A DNA stretch of 64,000 nucleotides from Branchiostoma floridae (GCF_000003815.2 NC_049987.1:5046994-5110993); one strand, 5' to 3'. Counted from the first letter of the stretch, positions 34,901-53,700 are shown. Made by a program: numbers and translations. The notes: a model not told the origin generated them from the sequence alone.

Positions 34901-35108
34901 AACCAGCTGGCGATTGTGTTAAAATTGCCATGTATTGCCGAAATTTGGGGGCAGTTGACAGGTTTTGATACACATACACACTATCTAACGTTTCTATTCT
35001 TGCTGAAAAACGGTCTCACCTCATGAAATAGTTGACCCATTCTTTACTTTTGTTGTTTTTAGCTACAGTACTGAACGTCCTTGCCGCCAAACGTTGCAAA
35101 GCCGCCAT
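28939..35108 (-). CDS. MPC1: Mitochondrial pyruvate carrier subunit 1
   Basis: MPC1 pairs with MPC2 in the inner mitochondrial membrane to import pyruvate for the TCA cycle. Minus-strand coding exons: 35108-35020, 33072-33069 (4 nt), 32662-32647 (16 nt), 32061-31981, 30963-30831, 28984-28939. All introns are GT-AG and phases chain exactly, giving 369 nt (122 residues plus stop). Recognisable blocks include STHFWGPVANWG (residues 30-41), [29 protein letters not shown] and [17 protein letters not shown], all characteristic of MPC1. The N-terminus [18 protein letters not shown] is Arg-rich like a mitochondrial import signal. The last exon adds [14 protein letters not shown]. If intron 5 were retained, translation would stop at TAA (30829-30827) right after AKHL. 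A non-LTR insertion occupies the last intron. It is divergently paired with MEAF6. Confidence 0.93.
29054..30437 (-). mobile_element. 5'-truncated non-LTR retrotransposon (RT domain) in MPC1 intron 5
   Basis: The minus-strand frame starts in element sequence at [16 protein letters not shown] and contains RT motifs: [59 protein letters not shown] and the catalytic [13 protein letters not shown]. It ends with the [13 protein letters not shown] / [14 protein letters not shown] tail typical of RTE/I-type elements. The endonuclease half is missing, so the copy is dead on arrival. A perfect 12 bp target duplication ATTATCTATGAT flanks it (29042-29053 and 30438-30449). The final stop codon is supplied by the duplicated target. 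Same strand as MPC1. Confidence 0.9.
30924..31072. repeat. 49 bp tandem triplication across the MPC1 exon 5 acceptor
   Basis: Units start at 30924, 30973 and 31022, each beginning CAGGCAAACCTCATGAACAA. On the minus strand each unit contains a complete TTTCAG acceptor plus the first 39-40 nt of exon 5. Only the last unit (30924-30972) continues into the full exon. Confidence 0.9.
31740..31940 (+). mobile_element. SINE fragment (copy 1 of shared 3' body)
   Basis: The body includes AAATGGGGGTCCTGTACATG, GAGGTGGTGCCTCCAGCATG, and TATACCCTGCTATAGAAACA followed by GCAAGGAAACATGCTG. The same order of blocks recurs at 34490-34735, 44835-44975 and 54855-55090. No tRNA-like head is clear here. Confidence 0.6.
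32000..33060. other. MPC1 introns 2-3 and surrounding non-coding sequence
   Basis: Apart from the coding exons at 32061-31981 and 32662-32647, this stretch shows no recognised gene or mobile element. Confidence 0.4.
33432..33834. mobile_element. MITE with CCTAGGAAAAAA termini, copy 1
   Basis: Starts GGCCTAGGAAAAAAAATGTT and ends CATTTTTTTCCTAGGCC, an inverted pair of about 18 bp. Interior landmarks are CCTGTTTCCCTACC and CTACCGACCCTAATTTTTTC. A second copy at about 46366-47060 carries a nested hAT-type MITE. Confidence 0.7.
34275..34375 (+). mobile_element. tRNA-derived SINE head
   Basis: A-box-like TTGGCCGAACGGTTTGC and B box GGTTCGAATCC are spaced as in long-arm tRNAs, but the acceptor stem does not form. 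The following sequence is unstructured, so this is a SINE or pseudo-tRNA rather than a tRNA gene. Confidence 0.5.
34490..34735 (+). mobile_element. SINE (copy 2 of shared 3' body)
   Basis: A B-box-like CTGGTTCAAATTCC is followed by GGAGGTGCCTGGAGCACGTT, AACCCCTCC and AGAAACAGCAAGGGAACTTG. This is the most complete copy of the family in the window. Confidence 0.65.
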
Positions 35109-35577
35109 CTTTGGTTCCCGGGAGTGTTAGATCGGATACAGAAGGTCTCAGTCCGGAGTTTTCTTGAACAATTTGTGAAACTGATCTGACTTTTTTCCTC
35201 CGAAAGGGGCAAACATCATTTTTCGGACAACTCAGTGTTTACAGTGGAAAAGAGTGCTTTGATAATTAACGAAAGACACTGTAAAACGTTGTTTTTGGTT
35301 TTAAAAATCATTAAAATCTTTTGTTGTCTACGGAAATGCTTGGCTGGACCTAACCATATGAAGAAAAAGGGTCCTGATTGCTCGATTTTCTTCTAATACA
35401 TACTTAAAGTAAGCAATGTTCACACAACAATCGTTTTTCATTTTATAATTCAAATACTTATATTTAAGCTTGATAGTGTCCCAATAGTACTGTAAATGTG
35501 AAAAAATATACAAATCTACATAAGGTACACCCCCATCAAATGACAAAGATCCACCGGTCCATGGGCAGATTTTCAAG
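35109..35577. promoter_or_regulatory. Shared bidirectional promoter of MPC1 and MEAF6
   Basis: Only 469 bases separate the two divergent start codons, so both 5' UTRs and promoters must lie here. Both starts are embedded in an AAGATGGCG sequence (AAAGATGGCGGC for MPC1, CAAGATGGCGAC for MEAF6) that resembles the YY1 consensus. No TATA box is obvious. Promoter function is inferred from layout. Confidence 0.7.
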
Positions 35578-42518
<6,941 letters not shown>

Positions 42519-43635
42519 TGCTGGACTACTGTGGCTGTGAGGGACGTTGGATGGCTACAATGCAGCAGGTTTTAGTGTTATAATTAAGATTTCATATCCC
42601 ATCTTCTGTAACAGAAGGGTATTAGGGGTCCCCTAAAACCGAGGGAAATAGGATAGTTGTATAGTTGTCATTGTCAGTACAAAGACAAGACACTGAATAG
42701 TCAATGTATTGTAAATAGTACATACTTTTTCTTGGGGTTTAAGGGACCTTACGGTAAAACTGGTTTCAAGCCATATTTCCAAGTTTGTGTCCTGATCATA
42801 CATGTAAATAATAACTTCCTTTTATGTCATACCTGTCATTCTATTCACTGTTCTGTTCAACAAGAAGTTACAATAAAATGGTACAACTTTCAGTCAACAG
42901 ATCTAATTTTGTATGGAAATATGTCAGTATCTTTTTTTATAGTATACCGGTAGTATGGTTTTGTAGGACCTGGTGTACCATGTCAAAATGAAAGCTCTTG
43001 TAGATAATATAGAATGAATACAAGAAATGAAACTTAATGATGCTAAAGTTCTGAGGAGAACATGTACATATACCTGGGGAGTTAGTTCTGCATGTCATAC
43101 TCATACTGTCATACAGTTTTATAAGGCCACAGCAAGTAAATTTTATGGATTACATCCTCTGCAGACTCCAAATCTAATGCACATGGGTATCTTCCTGTAA
43201 ATTAGTGGCAAGGAGAAATATTACCACAGTTAACATACACAATAATTATACAACACATTTGTATGTTGTTTTTTTCACCTGTCTAACATGTACAAATGCC
43301 CATTTTAAGGCATCTTTGAGTTTTACGTTATTGCGATACGATAGAAGTGACATTATTGCGATAAAACTTGAGACACATTTTTCACTCTCGGTATGTTGAC
43401 TATTTAAATTGCCATTTAAAAACATGATCCTACCTTGCTCCCAAAACAAGTAGACTAATATAAGAGAGGAAATTTGTTGTGCTCCCATTTGAATATCTTC
43501 AATCGTGTAAATATGACATTGTAGTGAAATAGCTTTTTGGATTAAAGTTGGTGTTTCTTTCTTTTTGTATTAAAAGTTGTCGCTTCTTTCATGTCTTTAG
43601 ATACCAGTGTCACTCAATTCATGTATAAATAAAAC
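42519..43635 (+). other. Probable MEAF6 3' UTR and downstream sequence
   Basis: Follows the MEAF6 stop. Possible poly(A) signals are AATAAA near 42873 and AATAAA near 43628. No other gene seen. Confidence 0.45.
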
Positions 43636-43709
43636 ATGTATTGAGACCTAGAGTAGAAATGGCTGTTTCCAAATATAGCCGTGAAATTAGGGTTGGTAGG
43701 TAGAGGTAT

Positions 43710-44045
43710 CAGGGTTGGACAAGTTTTCTAAACTTCACTTGTCCTATCGGGCAAGAACATAAAAGATTTACTTGCCCGAACAAACTTTGCGCTTGCCCAA
43801 AATTTAAATGACATTTTTCTATGTATTTTTACTTCCACTGATGAAGTTCCAGTAATGGCATTTTTTATCATTGGCTCTATTTGTCTGTGTTGACCAATGC
43901 TTGATACCATGACTGTGAAATACTAGTAGTAACGAGAATATCTAAAACCACACTCATGGAAAAATCTTACTTGCCCACATGTGCTTGCCCGATCAGCACT
44001 TTCACTTGCCTGGAACAATCAGACTATTGAACTTGTCCAGACCTG
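43710..44045. mobile_element. CAGGGTTGGACAAGT MITE, copy 2
   Basis: Same family as 40093-40444. Starts CAGGGTTGGACAAGTTTTCT and ends AACTTGTCCAGACCTG. A 5 bp duplication GGTAT lies at 43705-43709 and 44046-44050. Confidence 0.75.
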
Positions 44046-44278
44046 GGTATTTTCTCTTTTTTTTTTTCTGGCTGAAGTGATCCAACATCTACATTGTAGC
44101 AATGAAAACCTTAACTGTTAAGGTATCAAAATTAATGTGCATAGCTCGAGATTATTAGTGACAATGTTTGCAGCAACCTGAAATGTTCATGGGCAACCTA
44201 ACATTTGGCTAAGGTTGTCCACTAATCAACTTGAATGCTAGAAAAAAGTGATTCGAACCTGGCAGTGCGTCTAGACCT

Positions 44279-44806
44279 TAAAGGGGCATTCCACTCCAGA
44301 AGGGGGTGGTGCTTTCCAATAGATAATGTGTCAATGAATACATAATCAGCCGAATTTTGTGGAATTCACATCGCACGATGTGTGTTTTGTACAAGATTAT
44401 AACACTCACTAAACCCATGCAGACCCCACCCATGCATTCCCTATACGCATAGACACTCATAATGTTTATCGTGCATATTTTCGGAATAAATGAGGATCGC
44501 TAAGCACACCAAGAAGGCAAATTGCTCATAAGATAGCGAAGAACACATAACAAGACTAGATTTCTTAGCGATCCTGAAATTAGTTTTGTAACCTTTACCT
44601 AAAAGTTTTGCATTGTACTCAGCCATAGGATTAATTCAATTAGAGGGTACTTGGGGAGTTTTGTAGAAGACTGAATGCTTTTGAGGCACGTGGAGCAAAT
44701 GAGTACTTTATCGTATAATGTGAAGTAGTATGCATTTATTACTTCCTAAAATCAATATCTATCTGAAAATAACACTCCCATGTGGAGTGGAATTCCCCTT
44801 TCCAAT
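44279..44806. mobile_element. Palindromic-ended repeat (AAAGGGGCATTCCACTCC)
   Basis: The left end AAAGGGGCATTCCACTCC mirrors the right end GGAGTGGAATTCCCCTTT. The interior is partly inverted (CTTAGCGATCC / GGATCGCTAAG). No clear target duplication. Confidence 0.6.
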
Positions 44807-44834
44807 CTCATCTAATTTGACTTTCTAGATCACA

Positions 44835-44975
44835 TACAAAGGTCTGTCATTTCACCAGGCAAGTCGTCTTCCTGGAGGGACGTAAAACGGGGGTCCCGTG
44901 CTCGAGGAGGTGCTTCGCCCACGTTAAACAGCCTCATTACTCATTGGGTACATACTGGCTGACAAAATACACCAG
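44835..44975 (+). mobile_element. SINE fragment (copy 3 of shared 3' body)
   Basis: Contains GACGTAAAACGGGGGTCCCG, GAGGAGGTGCTTCGCCCACG and TTAAACAGCC, matching the body at 34560-34640 and 54975-55035. Confidence 0.6.
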
Positions 44976-45279
44976 ATGATTATATGATTATAATGTATAG
45001 CTGAAATTCTCAACGTCAGATGAAAAAAGTGATCTTGTTGACCCTGCCCTTTTCTGTTGTCTGTTCATTGCGTGAAAATGGAAAAGAAACACACTCAGAG
45101 CAGAATTAATGCACACCCTGATAACATAGCCAAATCTCCAAGCAGATATTCAACAGTGAAAGCGATCGTCATCATTTTTTTTCCTTCCAACATCTGCTCG
45201 GAGATTACCCACAGTGCTCCAGCAGTCACGTGCTTTGCCCGATTATTCAGGGTCCGGGTCCTCTCACTCCCTAACCAAG

Positions 45280-48200
45280 ATGGCGGAAGAAACTCCTGTG
45301 GCGGATACCCGACGTTTGGCGGCGAAAAAACAGACCCTGGACGACGCTTACGCGGCTCCAGCCAACTTTTTGGAGATCGATGTACTCAACCCAGAGACGC
45401 ACTTGATGGGGAAGAAGCGTTACACCGATTACGAAGTCAGAATGAGGGTAAGAAAGCGCGGATGGCCGTGTCATGTCGGATTCCAAACCCTCAAAAATCT
45501 GCATGGTTTCCGCCCACTTCCATGTGACGTCTCGTAGTCCATGTTTGTTTTCTACCCCCTATATTCCTTAACACTGAAGCTAGGTACAATTTACAGTGCA
45601 AGGATTGAATATTGATCTAAATCGGTGATGTAAATTGTAATTTTATAATTCCCAGGACTATCGGTGTCCTCAGTTCACCTTGTACACCTGTATTTGTTCT
45701 GAAGCGGATGCACCACAACTAGGATTTTAAACAAATAAGTTACGTATATTTTGATGCTGATTATTACCCTTTTATGGGTGGTCAGGAAATTATCTTTCAT
45801 TGTTTGTATATGGACAGTAATGTACCATTGTGATATACAGAATTTATCATGAAAAAGTATACTATAAAATGAAAGTTTAGTTCTGTTGACACCTTTGACG
45901 TACACCTTGTACAAGCAAATTATGAGGTCTTATTAGAACCTCCTTGGTACAAGTATCTGTTTACTTGTAAGATCTCATCTGAAGAGTGAATTTCAACTCT
46001 TTTGGTTGATAATCATTGTCTTACCTGTGACACCTTTGTCTCACCTGTCAAACCATAAGCCCTTTTACAAAGATCAGAACACATTTGCAGCTAAAAGAAT
46101 TCTAGGTAATATGTTAAACTTAAAGGCCTCGAAAGAGAAAACAGTCATTGTCTTAATCATTGTTGCAATTCGCGTAACAACGTCCAGATGAGTTTTGTTT
46201 CCTTTTTGTGGACCTTTACATAAAATTTTGACATATCACCTAGAATTCCTGTAGGCTGTGTAGACGCACATGCATCCTGATCTCTGTGTAAGGGCTTATT
46301 GCCTTACACCTGTTACACCATAGCCTTACCTGTTACTAGTGTTACACTATTCTCAAAAGTCTGGGAAAAAATGTTGTGTTTCCTGTTTCCCGACCTACCC
46401 TGCAGACCCTAGCCTTTTTTTGGGTGGACAGTAGAGTCACATAATTTCCAGCTAGCCTCTTTCTATTAGAGTAAAAATAACTTATTGTCCTCTCTACTGA
46501 AGGATGAATGTATCCACAAATTTGTAACTATCCTGCACAGAATTAAAGGTTAATAATCAAGATATAAGTGTCCTCATGCATTTCAGTATTGCTTGAGTTT
46601 TGGCCAAAGTCTAAAAGAATTTAAAAAATATATATATAATCCCTGTCAGGGTTGTAGCCAGCCTGAAATCATTTTCAGTCCCCTTGATTTTGAATGGGAA
46701 TCCTATCGAGCACCAAAGGCATGGCGTGACGTTGCGCGTCATTTCTAGGGGGTCTGACCCTCAATCAAGACCCTCTGAAACACTATTTCCTGCATTTTGA
46801 GGTGCAAATTTTGCTTGTAGACTAAGCTGTTCAATGCCATCTGTTTTGTTGAAGAAGAACACATGGGTTTCAGTTTTTTTATATCTTTACATATCAATTT
46901 TTGTCTGTCCCAGGGGACGGAATGGGGAAAACTTTTTTTCAGTCCCCAGCTGCAAAATTCCTTCAAAGGACTGAAGGACAGGTGCTGGCTACAACCCTGA
47001 TCCCTGTCCACCGACCCTATTTTTAAAAAAAACTGAAACAGGAAGTTTTTTTCCTAGGCCATACCTGTTTCACCATTAATTTTATGTACACCTCTTACTT
47101 TCATACCCTTGTCTTACATGTTCTAGTTCTGTATTACCTGTTACACCATTGCTGTTACAACTTTCTTTTACTTATTACATCTTTGTCTTATCGGTTGCAC
47201 CATTAGTAATAGGTAAGTTAGGTCCGTTCCAGAGGTCGGATTGCCAGTGCGCCGTAACTAGTACCTGACGACTTTTCCATTAGCGGTAATGGGAAGCCCT
47301 GTGAATTTTATAATTATAGGGGCTATTAATGTATAAGGGGTAGCCCAGCAACAATCGCTGTGAATACTAGCATTACCTTACAGGGCTCGAAATTCATTTT
47401 TGGGATTAGGTGCACTGGTGCACCCAGCTTAAAAAATTGGGTGCACCAAAAATATTTTGGGTGCACCACTTAAATTTAAGTAGAATGTCAGAAAAACCTA
47501 ATAGGAAAACATAGTTACATGCTATCAAATTCTTAAACAAGTGCCATGACAGACATTTTTATTATCTTTCTAACCCTTAGATGTCAAGAATATGATGACT
47601 TTTGTATACTACATTACTAGTACACTTTGATATCTTACATACATAAATCCAAGAAAATATTTGGGTGCACCCTGTGCACCCACAGAAAATAATTGGGTGC
47701 ACAGCTACAATTTTGGGTGCACCTAGGTGCACATGCACCCAGTATTTCGAGCCCTGCCTTACCATGTACTTGTTATACCGAATGGTGAGATCTTATTACT
47801 GTTGATGTCAATCTTCTGTTTGTTGTCAAAGGTTCTAATATTATAGATTGTGTTTTTCTTCTTCAGACAAATTTACCAGTCTTCAAGATGAAAGAATCGT
47901 CGGTGCGCAGAAGATACAGTGATTTTGAGTGGCTTCGAGACGAGCTAGAGAGGAATTCAAAGGTGAGAAGTGAAGGAGTCATAATTTCACTGTAAAGCAA
48001 AACCTCATATTATTGTTGTACACAATGTAGATGCAGTTGCATGTAATAGGTACCAATGTGTGTAAAACATAAATGGTACCAAACAAGTACATTGGATTTT
48101 TGTTAGCTATAAAGATGGAATGGTAATTTCCATGGTCTAGAAAGCTAGTACATGTAATAATATGTAAAGTACTAGTATCATGGCCTTTTTAAGGCTGTAG

Positions 48201-50724
48201 GGGCCGTCAGCTGTTATCCAATGTGTCCAGGACACAGTTTTCAAAGATGGTCTGCTGCCTATCCCTCTCCTTCCACTGCAACAGTTTTACCTCCCTAACG
48301 AAGTCAGGTACCCAATTTTACACCAAGAGTGAGGAAAGCCATGTTTTAAGTGCCTTGTAAAGTATTAATAAGAGACAATGCCAGTGGAGAACACTAGCAA
48401 TTTTTAAAATTCAAAAAGACCTTTGTCTTGAAATCCTTGATATGCAAAATTATTGGAGAAAATAGAAGAAAACATCATACATTTGAATTCTTCCAGTTGA
48501 ATATGTTCAAGATTGGTGAAGAGGTGCATACTTTATTGGAGTTCTTCCATTTTATGTTTCAGTCCCACAGACTTGTGTTAGACTTGCCCCCAATTGGGAA
48601 TGCGTATTTTGATTGGAGTGTACTTAAGTCAAGAAAATGCGGTTACTGTATTGGTAGGTGTGATGCAGTAGGTGTGATGAGTAGATTGGACTCATTCCTT
48701 AAGCTACTTACATTTTTCGCGCCACAGTCATCCCTCAGTAAGACATCTATCTGTATTGGCAGGTGTGCACAGCTGTTAATGGTTTGTTCTGTTGTGTGCC
48801 CCCCTCCCCACAGGTTGTGGTCCCACCTCTTCCTGGCAAGGCCTGGAAGCGCCAGCTACCATTCCGCGGAGACGATGGAATCTTCGAAGACGAGTTTATT
48901 GAAGAACGACGCCAGGGCCTGGAGGCATTTATCAATAAGTAAGATGATAATTTTGTATGGATGTCTTTGGATGACCATGCGTATTCCTGTTTGAGAAAGA
49001 TTTATATTCATTTTCAGCCACAAGTACTATCGGTGGTCAGTAAGTCGGGCCTCTTCCAGTTTTGGGGGCACAGTTATGAAGGATAAAACCTTTTATGAAT
49101 GTCTACCAAACTCAGGCTTTTAGCTAGGATTTTATTATAGGGAGTCCAAATTTATTGGTGAGTCGCAGTAAGTGACTATTGTAGGGGGGTCCGGGGGTAT
49201 CCACCTTCCATGGTGCAGAGTTTTTAATGATTTTAAATTAAAAATAGTGCATTCTAAGGTATCCTAAAAGGCAAAAATACAGTTACAGAGGCCACAGTAG
49301 AAGACTGTGACCACAGATGACCTGGTAGCATCCCTAGTCAATCAGAATTTCATGCTTGTCAGTGGATTTTTTCCCCAGTGCAAGAGCGTCCAGAGCGTCA
49401 AATTTCTTGTTATTCTAAGAAAAGCGCGTCTTCTGAACGCGTTGACGCATGCCTGACCAAACTTCAAAACATTGCAATCATTACCTTAAAGAGGAAGCAA
49501 AAGTTAAGTGAGAGAGAAAGGAAAGATGTGGGCAGTTGATCTGTGACCTGAGGTGCACAGGCCTAAAGCTTTGCTGAAAGTCAAATCCCACTTCTTTCTA
49601 GTTCAAATATGAAGGAAACGTAAGCCATGTAAGTACCTACTCACTGGCTGTGTACAAAGAATTCTATATCCTATGAAGGAAATCCTCATCAAAAATTTTG
49701 ACGTTGTCGTTGTAGATTTCATGGCATGAGGAACACAATCCACACACCTCTGATCACAGTTCATCCTTGTTCTTCTCACCACTTAATTACTGATTTTCAA
49801 AAGGATGTTGACTGAAAAGTAATGACCACTATGATTTCATATTAAAGGGCTCGAAATACGAAATATTTTCGTAGGCTCATGTATGTAACTAAGGTTTGTG
49901 TTAGAAAGATAATAAAATGTCTATCATATTACTTGTATAAAAATTTTAAGTTGGAATTTGGTTTCATTGAAATTTTTGACGCTGCAAAACTCAGAAGAGG
50001 AGCAGTAAGGTTTTTTATTATCTTTTTCTAACATTCTACTTTATTCTATGTGGTGCACATTTTTTAGGTTGGCTGCACCAGTGCGCCTAATCCCAAAAAT
50101 TAATTTCGGGCCCTGTACTTAAGAATTGTTTCTTAAAATTTGAGTTGTGTACCTTATCTTTGGGTGAGGCCCAGGGTTGTAGCCAGCACCCGTCCTTCAG
50201 TCCTTTGAAGGAATTTTGCAGCTGGGGACTGAAAAAAGTTTTCCCCATTCCGTCCCCTGGGACAGACAAAAATTGATATGTAAAGATATTAAAAAAACTG
50301 AAACCCATGTGTTCTTCTACACCAAAACAGATGCCATTGAACAGCTTAGCCTACAAGCAAAATTTGCACCTCAAAATGCAGGAAATAGTGTTTCAAAGGG
50401 TCTTGATTTAAAAATTTTCTGGGATCCAGACCCCCTAGAAATGACGCGCAACATCACACCATGCGTTCCGTGATTCCCATTCAAAATCGAGGGGACTGAA
50501 AATGATTTCAGGCTGGCTACAACCCTGGAGAGGCCACAAACTTATTGATCACCCCTCATGTATCTCCAAAGCAATGTTGGATGAAGTCTGATGGTTGTTT
50601 TTTTGTTTGTTTTGTCAGGATTGCTGGACACCCCCTGGCGCAGAATGAGCGCTGCCTGCACATGTTCCTGCAGGAACCCACGCTGGACAAGAGTTACGTT
50701 CCGGGACAAATCCGCAACACGTGA
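45280..50724 (+). CDS. SNX3: Sorting nexin 3
   Basis: SNX3 is a PX-domain protein that binds PI3P on early endosomes and works with retromer to recycle cargo such as the Wnt carrier Wntless. Exons: 45280-45447, 47867-47962, 48814-48938, 50619-50724. Phases join exactly, giving 164 residues, close to the 162 of human SNX3. The start MAEETPVADTRRLAAKKQTL and the block NFLEIDVLNPETH precede the PX fold. The PI3P-binding signature RRRYSDFEWL (residues 70-79), the Pro-rich loop VVVPPLPGK (89-97) and QLPFRGDDGIFEDEFIEERR follow. The protein ends HPLAQNERCLHMFLQEPTLD then KSYVPGQIRNT. There is essentially nothing outside the PX domain, as expected. The start codon sits in CCAAGATGGCGGAA. Two oppositely oriented hAT-type MITEs lie in introns 1 and 3. 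Confidence 0.97.
46366..47060. mobile_element. CCTAGGAAAAAA MITE, copy 2, carrying a nested insertion
   Basis: The left part (GGGAAAAAATGTTGTGTTTC, CCCTGCAGACCCTAG) and the right part (CCACCGACCCTATTTTTAAA ... TTTTTTTCCTAGGCC) match the copy at 33432-33834. The middle is occupied by the element at 46647-46999. Confidence 0.7.
46647..46999 (+). mobile_element. hAT-type MITE (CAGGGTTGTAGCCAGC), SNX3 intron 1
   Basis: Ends are CAGGGTTGTAGCCAGCCTGA and GCTGGCTACAACCCTG. The perfect 8 bp target duplication ATCCCTGT occupies 46639-46646 and 47000-47007, as in hAT transposition. No coding capacity. Confidence 0.9.
47381..47755. mobile_element. CAGGGCTCGAAAT-type MITE, copy B
   Basis: Starts CAGGGCTCGAAATTC and ends GTATTTCGAGCCCTG. 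5 bp duplication CCTTA at 47376-47380 and 47756-47760. The interior is full of GGGTGCACC palindromes. Lies in SNX3 intron 1. Confidence 0.88.
49848..50114. mobile_element. Diverged relative of the CAGGGCTCGAAAT family
   Basis: Left end AGGGCTCGAAATACG and right end AATTTCGGGCCCTG. The interior shares TTAGAAAGATAATAAAATGT with copy C at 60571. No clear target duplication. Lies in SNX3 intron 3. Confidence 0.6.
50172..50527 (-). mobile_element. hAT-type MITE, inverted copy, SNX3 intron 3
   Basis: Reverse-complement orientation of the element at 46647-46999, with ends CAGGGTTGTAGCCAGCACCC and CAGGCTGGCTACAACCCTG. Target duplication GTGAGGCC / GAGAGGCC (7 of 8 identical) at 50164-50171 and 50528-50535. 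Confidence 0.88.
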
Positions 50725-53700
50725 TTCACCCCCCCTCCCCCGCGCAGCTCAACTTACACTCCCCACACCACCCGTAGAAATCCCTACCCTCTGTACCCTT
50801 TCTCCCAGAAACCCCATTAGAAATTTTGAGATTCTTCTTACCATGTTCCAGCTTAAACATGAGAGACTTTAATCAGGGCTTAGCTGAAACATATTTCTTT
50901 TCAAAGCTTTAAGAAGCCCACTAGTTTTTAGTACCTTACTGAAGTAATATCCATTAGTGTATGTTTAGTTAATACGATACCCGCACGATAAGAGAATAAA
51001 TCAGTATTGATCTTATACACAAGTGATTCTTTGTGCACAATTATTGGTGGAGAACTCAATAAGACAGAAATCATAGGTCTACTCTTAGATAATCCATGTA
51101 GAAGCTATATTCTGCTTTTTTTATGTCTGTATGTTCACTGTGGATTCGAGAAACGCTGTATTTTGTTTTAGCACTTCAGTTTGCAGCTAACAAAGAGAAA
51201 GTCGAACGTTGAATCCACTAGTACAACTGTGTTAAGTTCATGGCAATACTCATGTTGGAAATATAGTACGGGGGGTGAGAACTCCTGAGATGTTGAAAGA
51301 GACTGTTTAGAAGCCACTGGTAATTTTTGCAAGTAGTCAATAAAATAATTGAAGATTTCCTTGTGACAGTATGAGGCACACAGGGTTCTTGTCAGTTTTG
51401 GGGCCTCTGTGCTGTTATTTGTATCCCCTATACTGTGATTTAGGCACCTACATGTACGCTGTATTTCAACCAGCGCAGGGGGCTTTTCTTTTGTTTGGCA
51501 ATAAAGGCTAAAAATGTTGGCTTTATTTCGTGAAATTTGGCCCTCAAAATGCAGGTTTTTCTGAGGGTTATGAATTAAAAATTTTGAGGGGAGGATGCCC
51601 CAAGACCCCCTGCAACGCTCACACCTGCGCCACTTACCACATGGCCTTCCATGCTAAAATGCCCCCTACACTGTGAAAAATTCCTGGTGAGAACCCTGTT
51701 AAGTGTAGAACAACTACCACTTCACAAAATCCAACTTTACCTTGAAGCACGCTTTAGCCAGGGCATCAGGCAAAGGTATGGCCTGTGAACCGATTAGTTT
51801 CCACCCCATTTTAAGCCTGATATTTCAATTGTACAATGTTCTTGTACAATGTCATGTAAAAAGTGACAATTTTTCAGCTGTGACCCAAAAGAAATTTGAT
51901 GAATGTAGTAGAAAACAGAATTATTGGGAGTCAGATGCTGAAATTTCAATACATATGCAGATTTCTTTCCAAGACTCACACAAGTAGAGCAACTATTGAA
52001 CTAGTGCTGGAATTTCCTCCAAAGGAAGTTATACACAGTAGATGAAATTCATGTACACAAAAAGTTTGGAAACTTGATTTCAGTCAATTATGTTCCCATT
52101 GTATTATATATGGTATTCTATCTTGTATCATTGTAAAACGTGATGTTTATAACCTTTTTAACTGTTCACAGTATATTCCTGAGACAACGACCATGGTTAA
52201 TTAGGACGCAAATAAAAAGTGCTGGATTTAACTTAAGTTGTGTGCCACCATTTTTGTACATTGTTTTGAGAAGATGCAAAATGTGTTTGGCTTTAGTTTT
52301 GGATATGCTTCTGCTATTGACTCTTTTGACAGTTTTCTTTTAATGTGAGGAGAAATTAATAATAGCAGAGGTACGATAAACCAAATTCAAGTTTGCAAAC
52401 TTTTTGTGTCAAGTGTATATCATGCTGGGTCCATGGTTGAGTATATACACTTGCTTGTACCATTCGCTCTAGCCTCCTTTGCAGAATTTAAGGAGCACAT
52501 TTATTTTGCTGATTCCTGATTTTCATCATGGGCTAGGTTCTCTAATCTTGGGGAGATATGCCAAATTGGGGAGATAGTTTTTGTGCAAAACCTGGCTGAT
52601 GCTGAAAATCGCATCTCACGAAATACAACGCTAGCATTCCTAGAAGTCTGCGAAGGAGGCTAGCAGCCCTAAAGACATATAACAGTATACATGTTTTTAC
52701 TGTGTATTCCTTTGTTCAGTGCATACATGTAATTTGCTTGTAATTAAACTTCTTGCCAAGACTCTCATATAGTTATACAAATATATCTGTGTAAACTACA
52801 CGTGGCTTTTGTGATGTAATTTTGCCCTCTCATTACACAAGTAGAAAATACTGTTTTGAGTGTATTGTTTGTATAAACTGTATAGCTGGGATGTTTTTTT
52901 CGTTGGTAACAAATATTTTAAAAATATTGCAGTATGCCACAGAGGGTTTGTATGGAGTGTCTTGACAATACTTTATGCTGAATTCAGCAGAGCCCTTACA
53001 TACTTATTATGCTATTAGTATTAAAAAATTTCCTCACTATGAATAACTTGAACAGGATGGCTAAGTTTCCCTACAAATTCCAGGCAAGATAGGCTGCCTA
53101 TGCGTTGCAGAAATGCAGGCCTATTGTATAGTGATCAATATGTAAAAAATTGTATCCACAAGTAGTGCAAGTCCGGACCTGAACCTGATTCAGTTTCTGA
53201 GAACCTGTGAATTGGCGATCCTCAAAACATTGGTCCTTTTCGGAAATCTGTTTTGTGGAGTATTAGGCTCCCACTGCCAATTTAAAACTGCCTCTGTACG
53301 ATTGACTGCAAAACTTGTTAGACTCTAGTCACTCTACTCTACTTTGATCGTTATTTTCCTCGACCAGTAGGCCCCCAAATCTGTGAATGCCTGATCATAT
53401 AATTTGTCCATTTTTCAATAGGTCTAACATCCGGTCCTCGGAATTTTTCCAGGTCTGTTTTTTCTGGACAGGTCCAATAAGAAAAACGGTTTTCATAGGC
53501 ATCCTTCTATCCCAGATAATACTACTGGTGGTGGAAATGGAGATGCATTTTATGATCAATGTACTCAATAAATTATCCAAAACCCAAAAATACAGTGAGT
53601 CAACTAGATTCAGACTATCATTTATTGTATAATAATTTCTTCAAACTTTCACATTAGTGTGAATATAATGAATCTATCATAAATAAATTAATCCAATGCA

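Noticed and set aside
48428-48994. 188-codon plus-strand frame overlapping SNX3 exon 3
   Set aside because: Wrong frame for SNX3 and mostly intron sequence.
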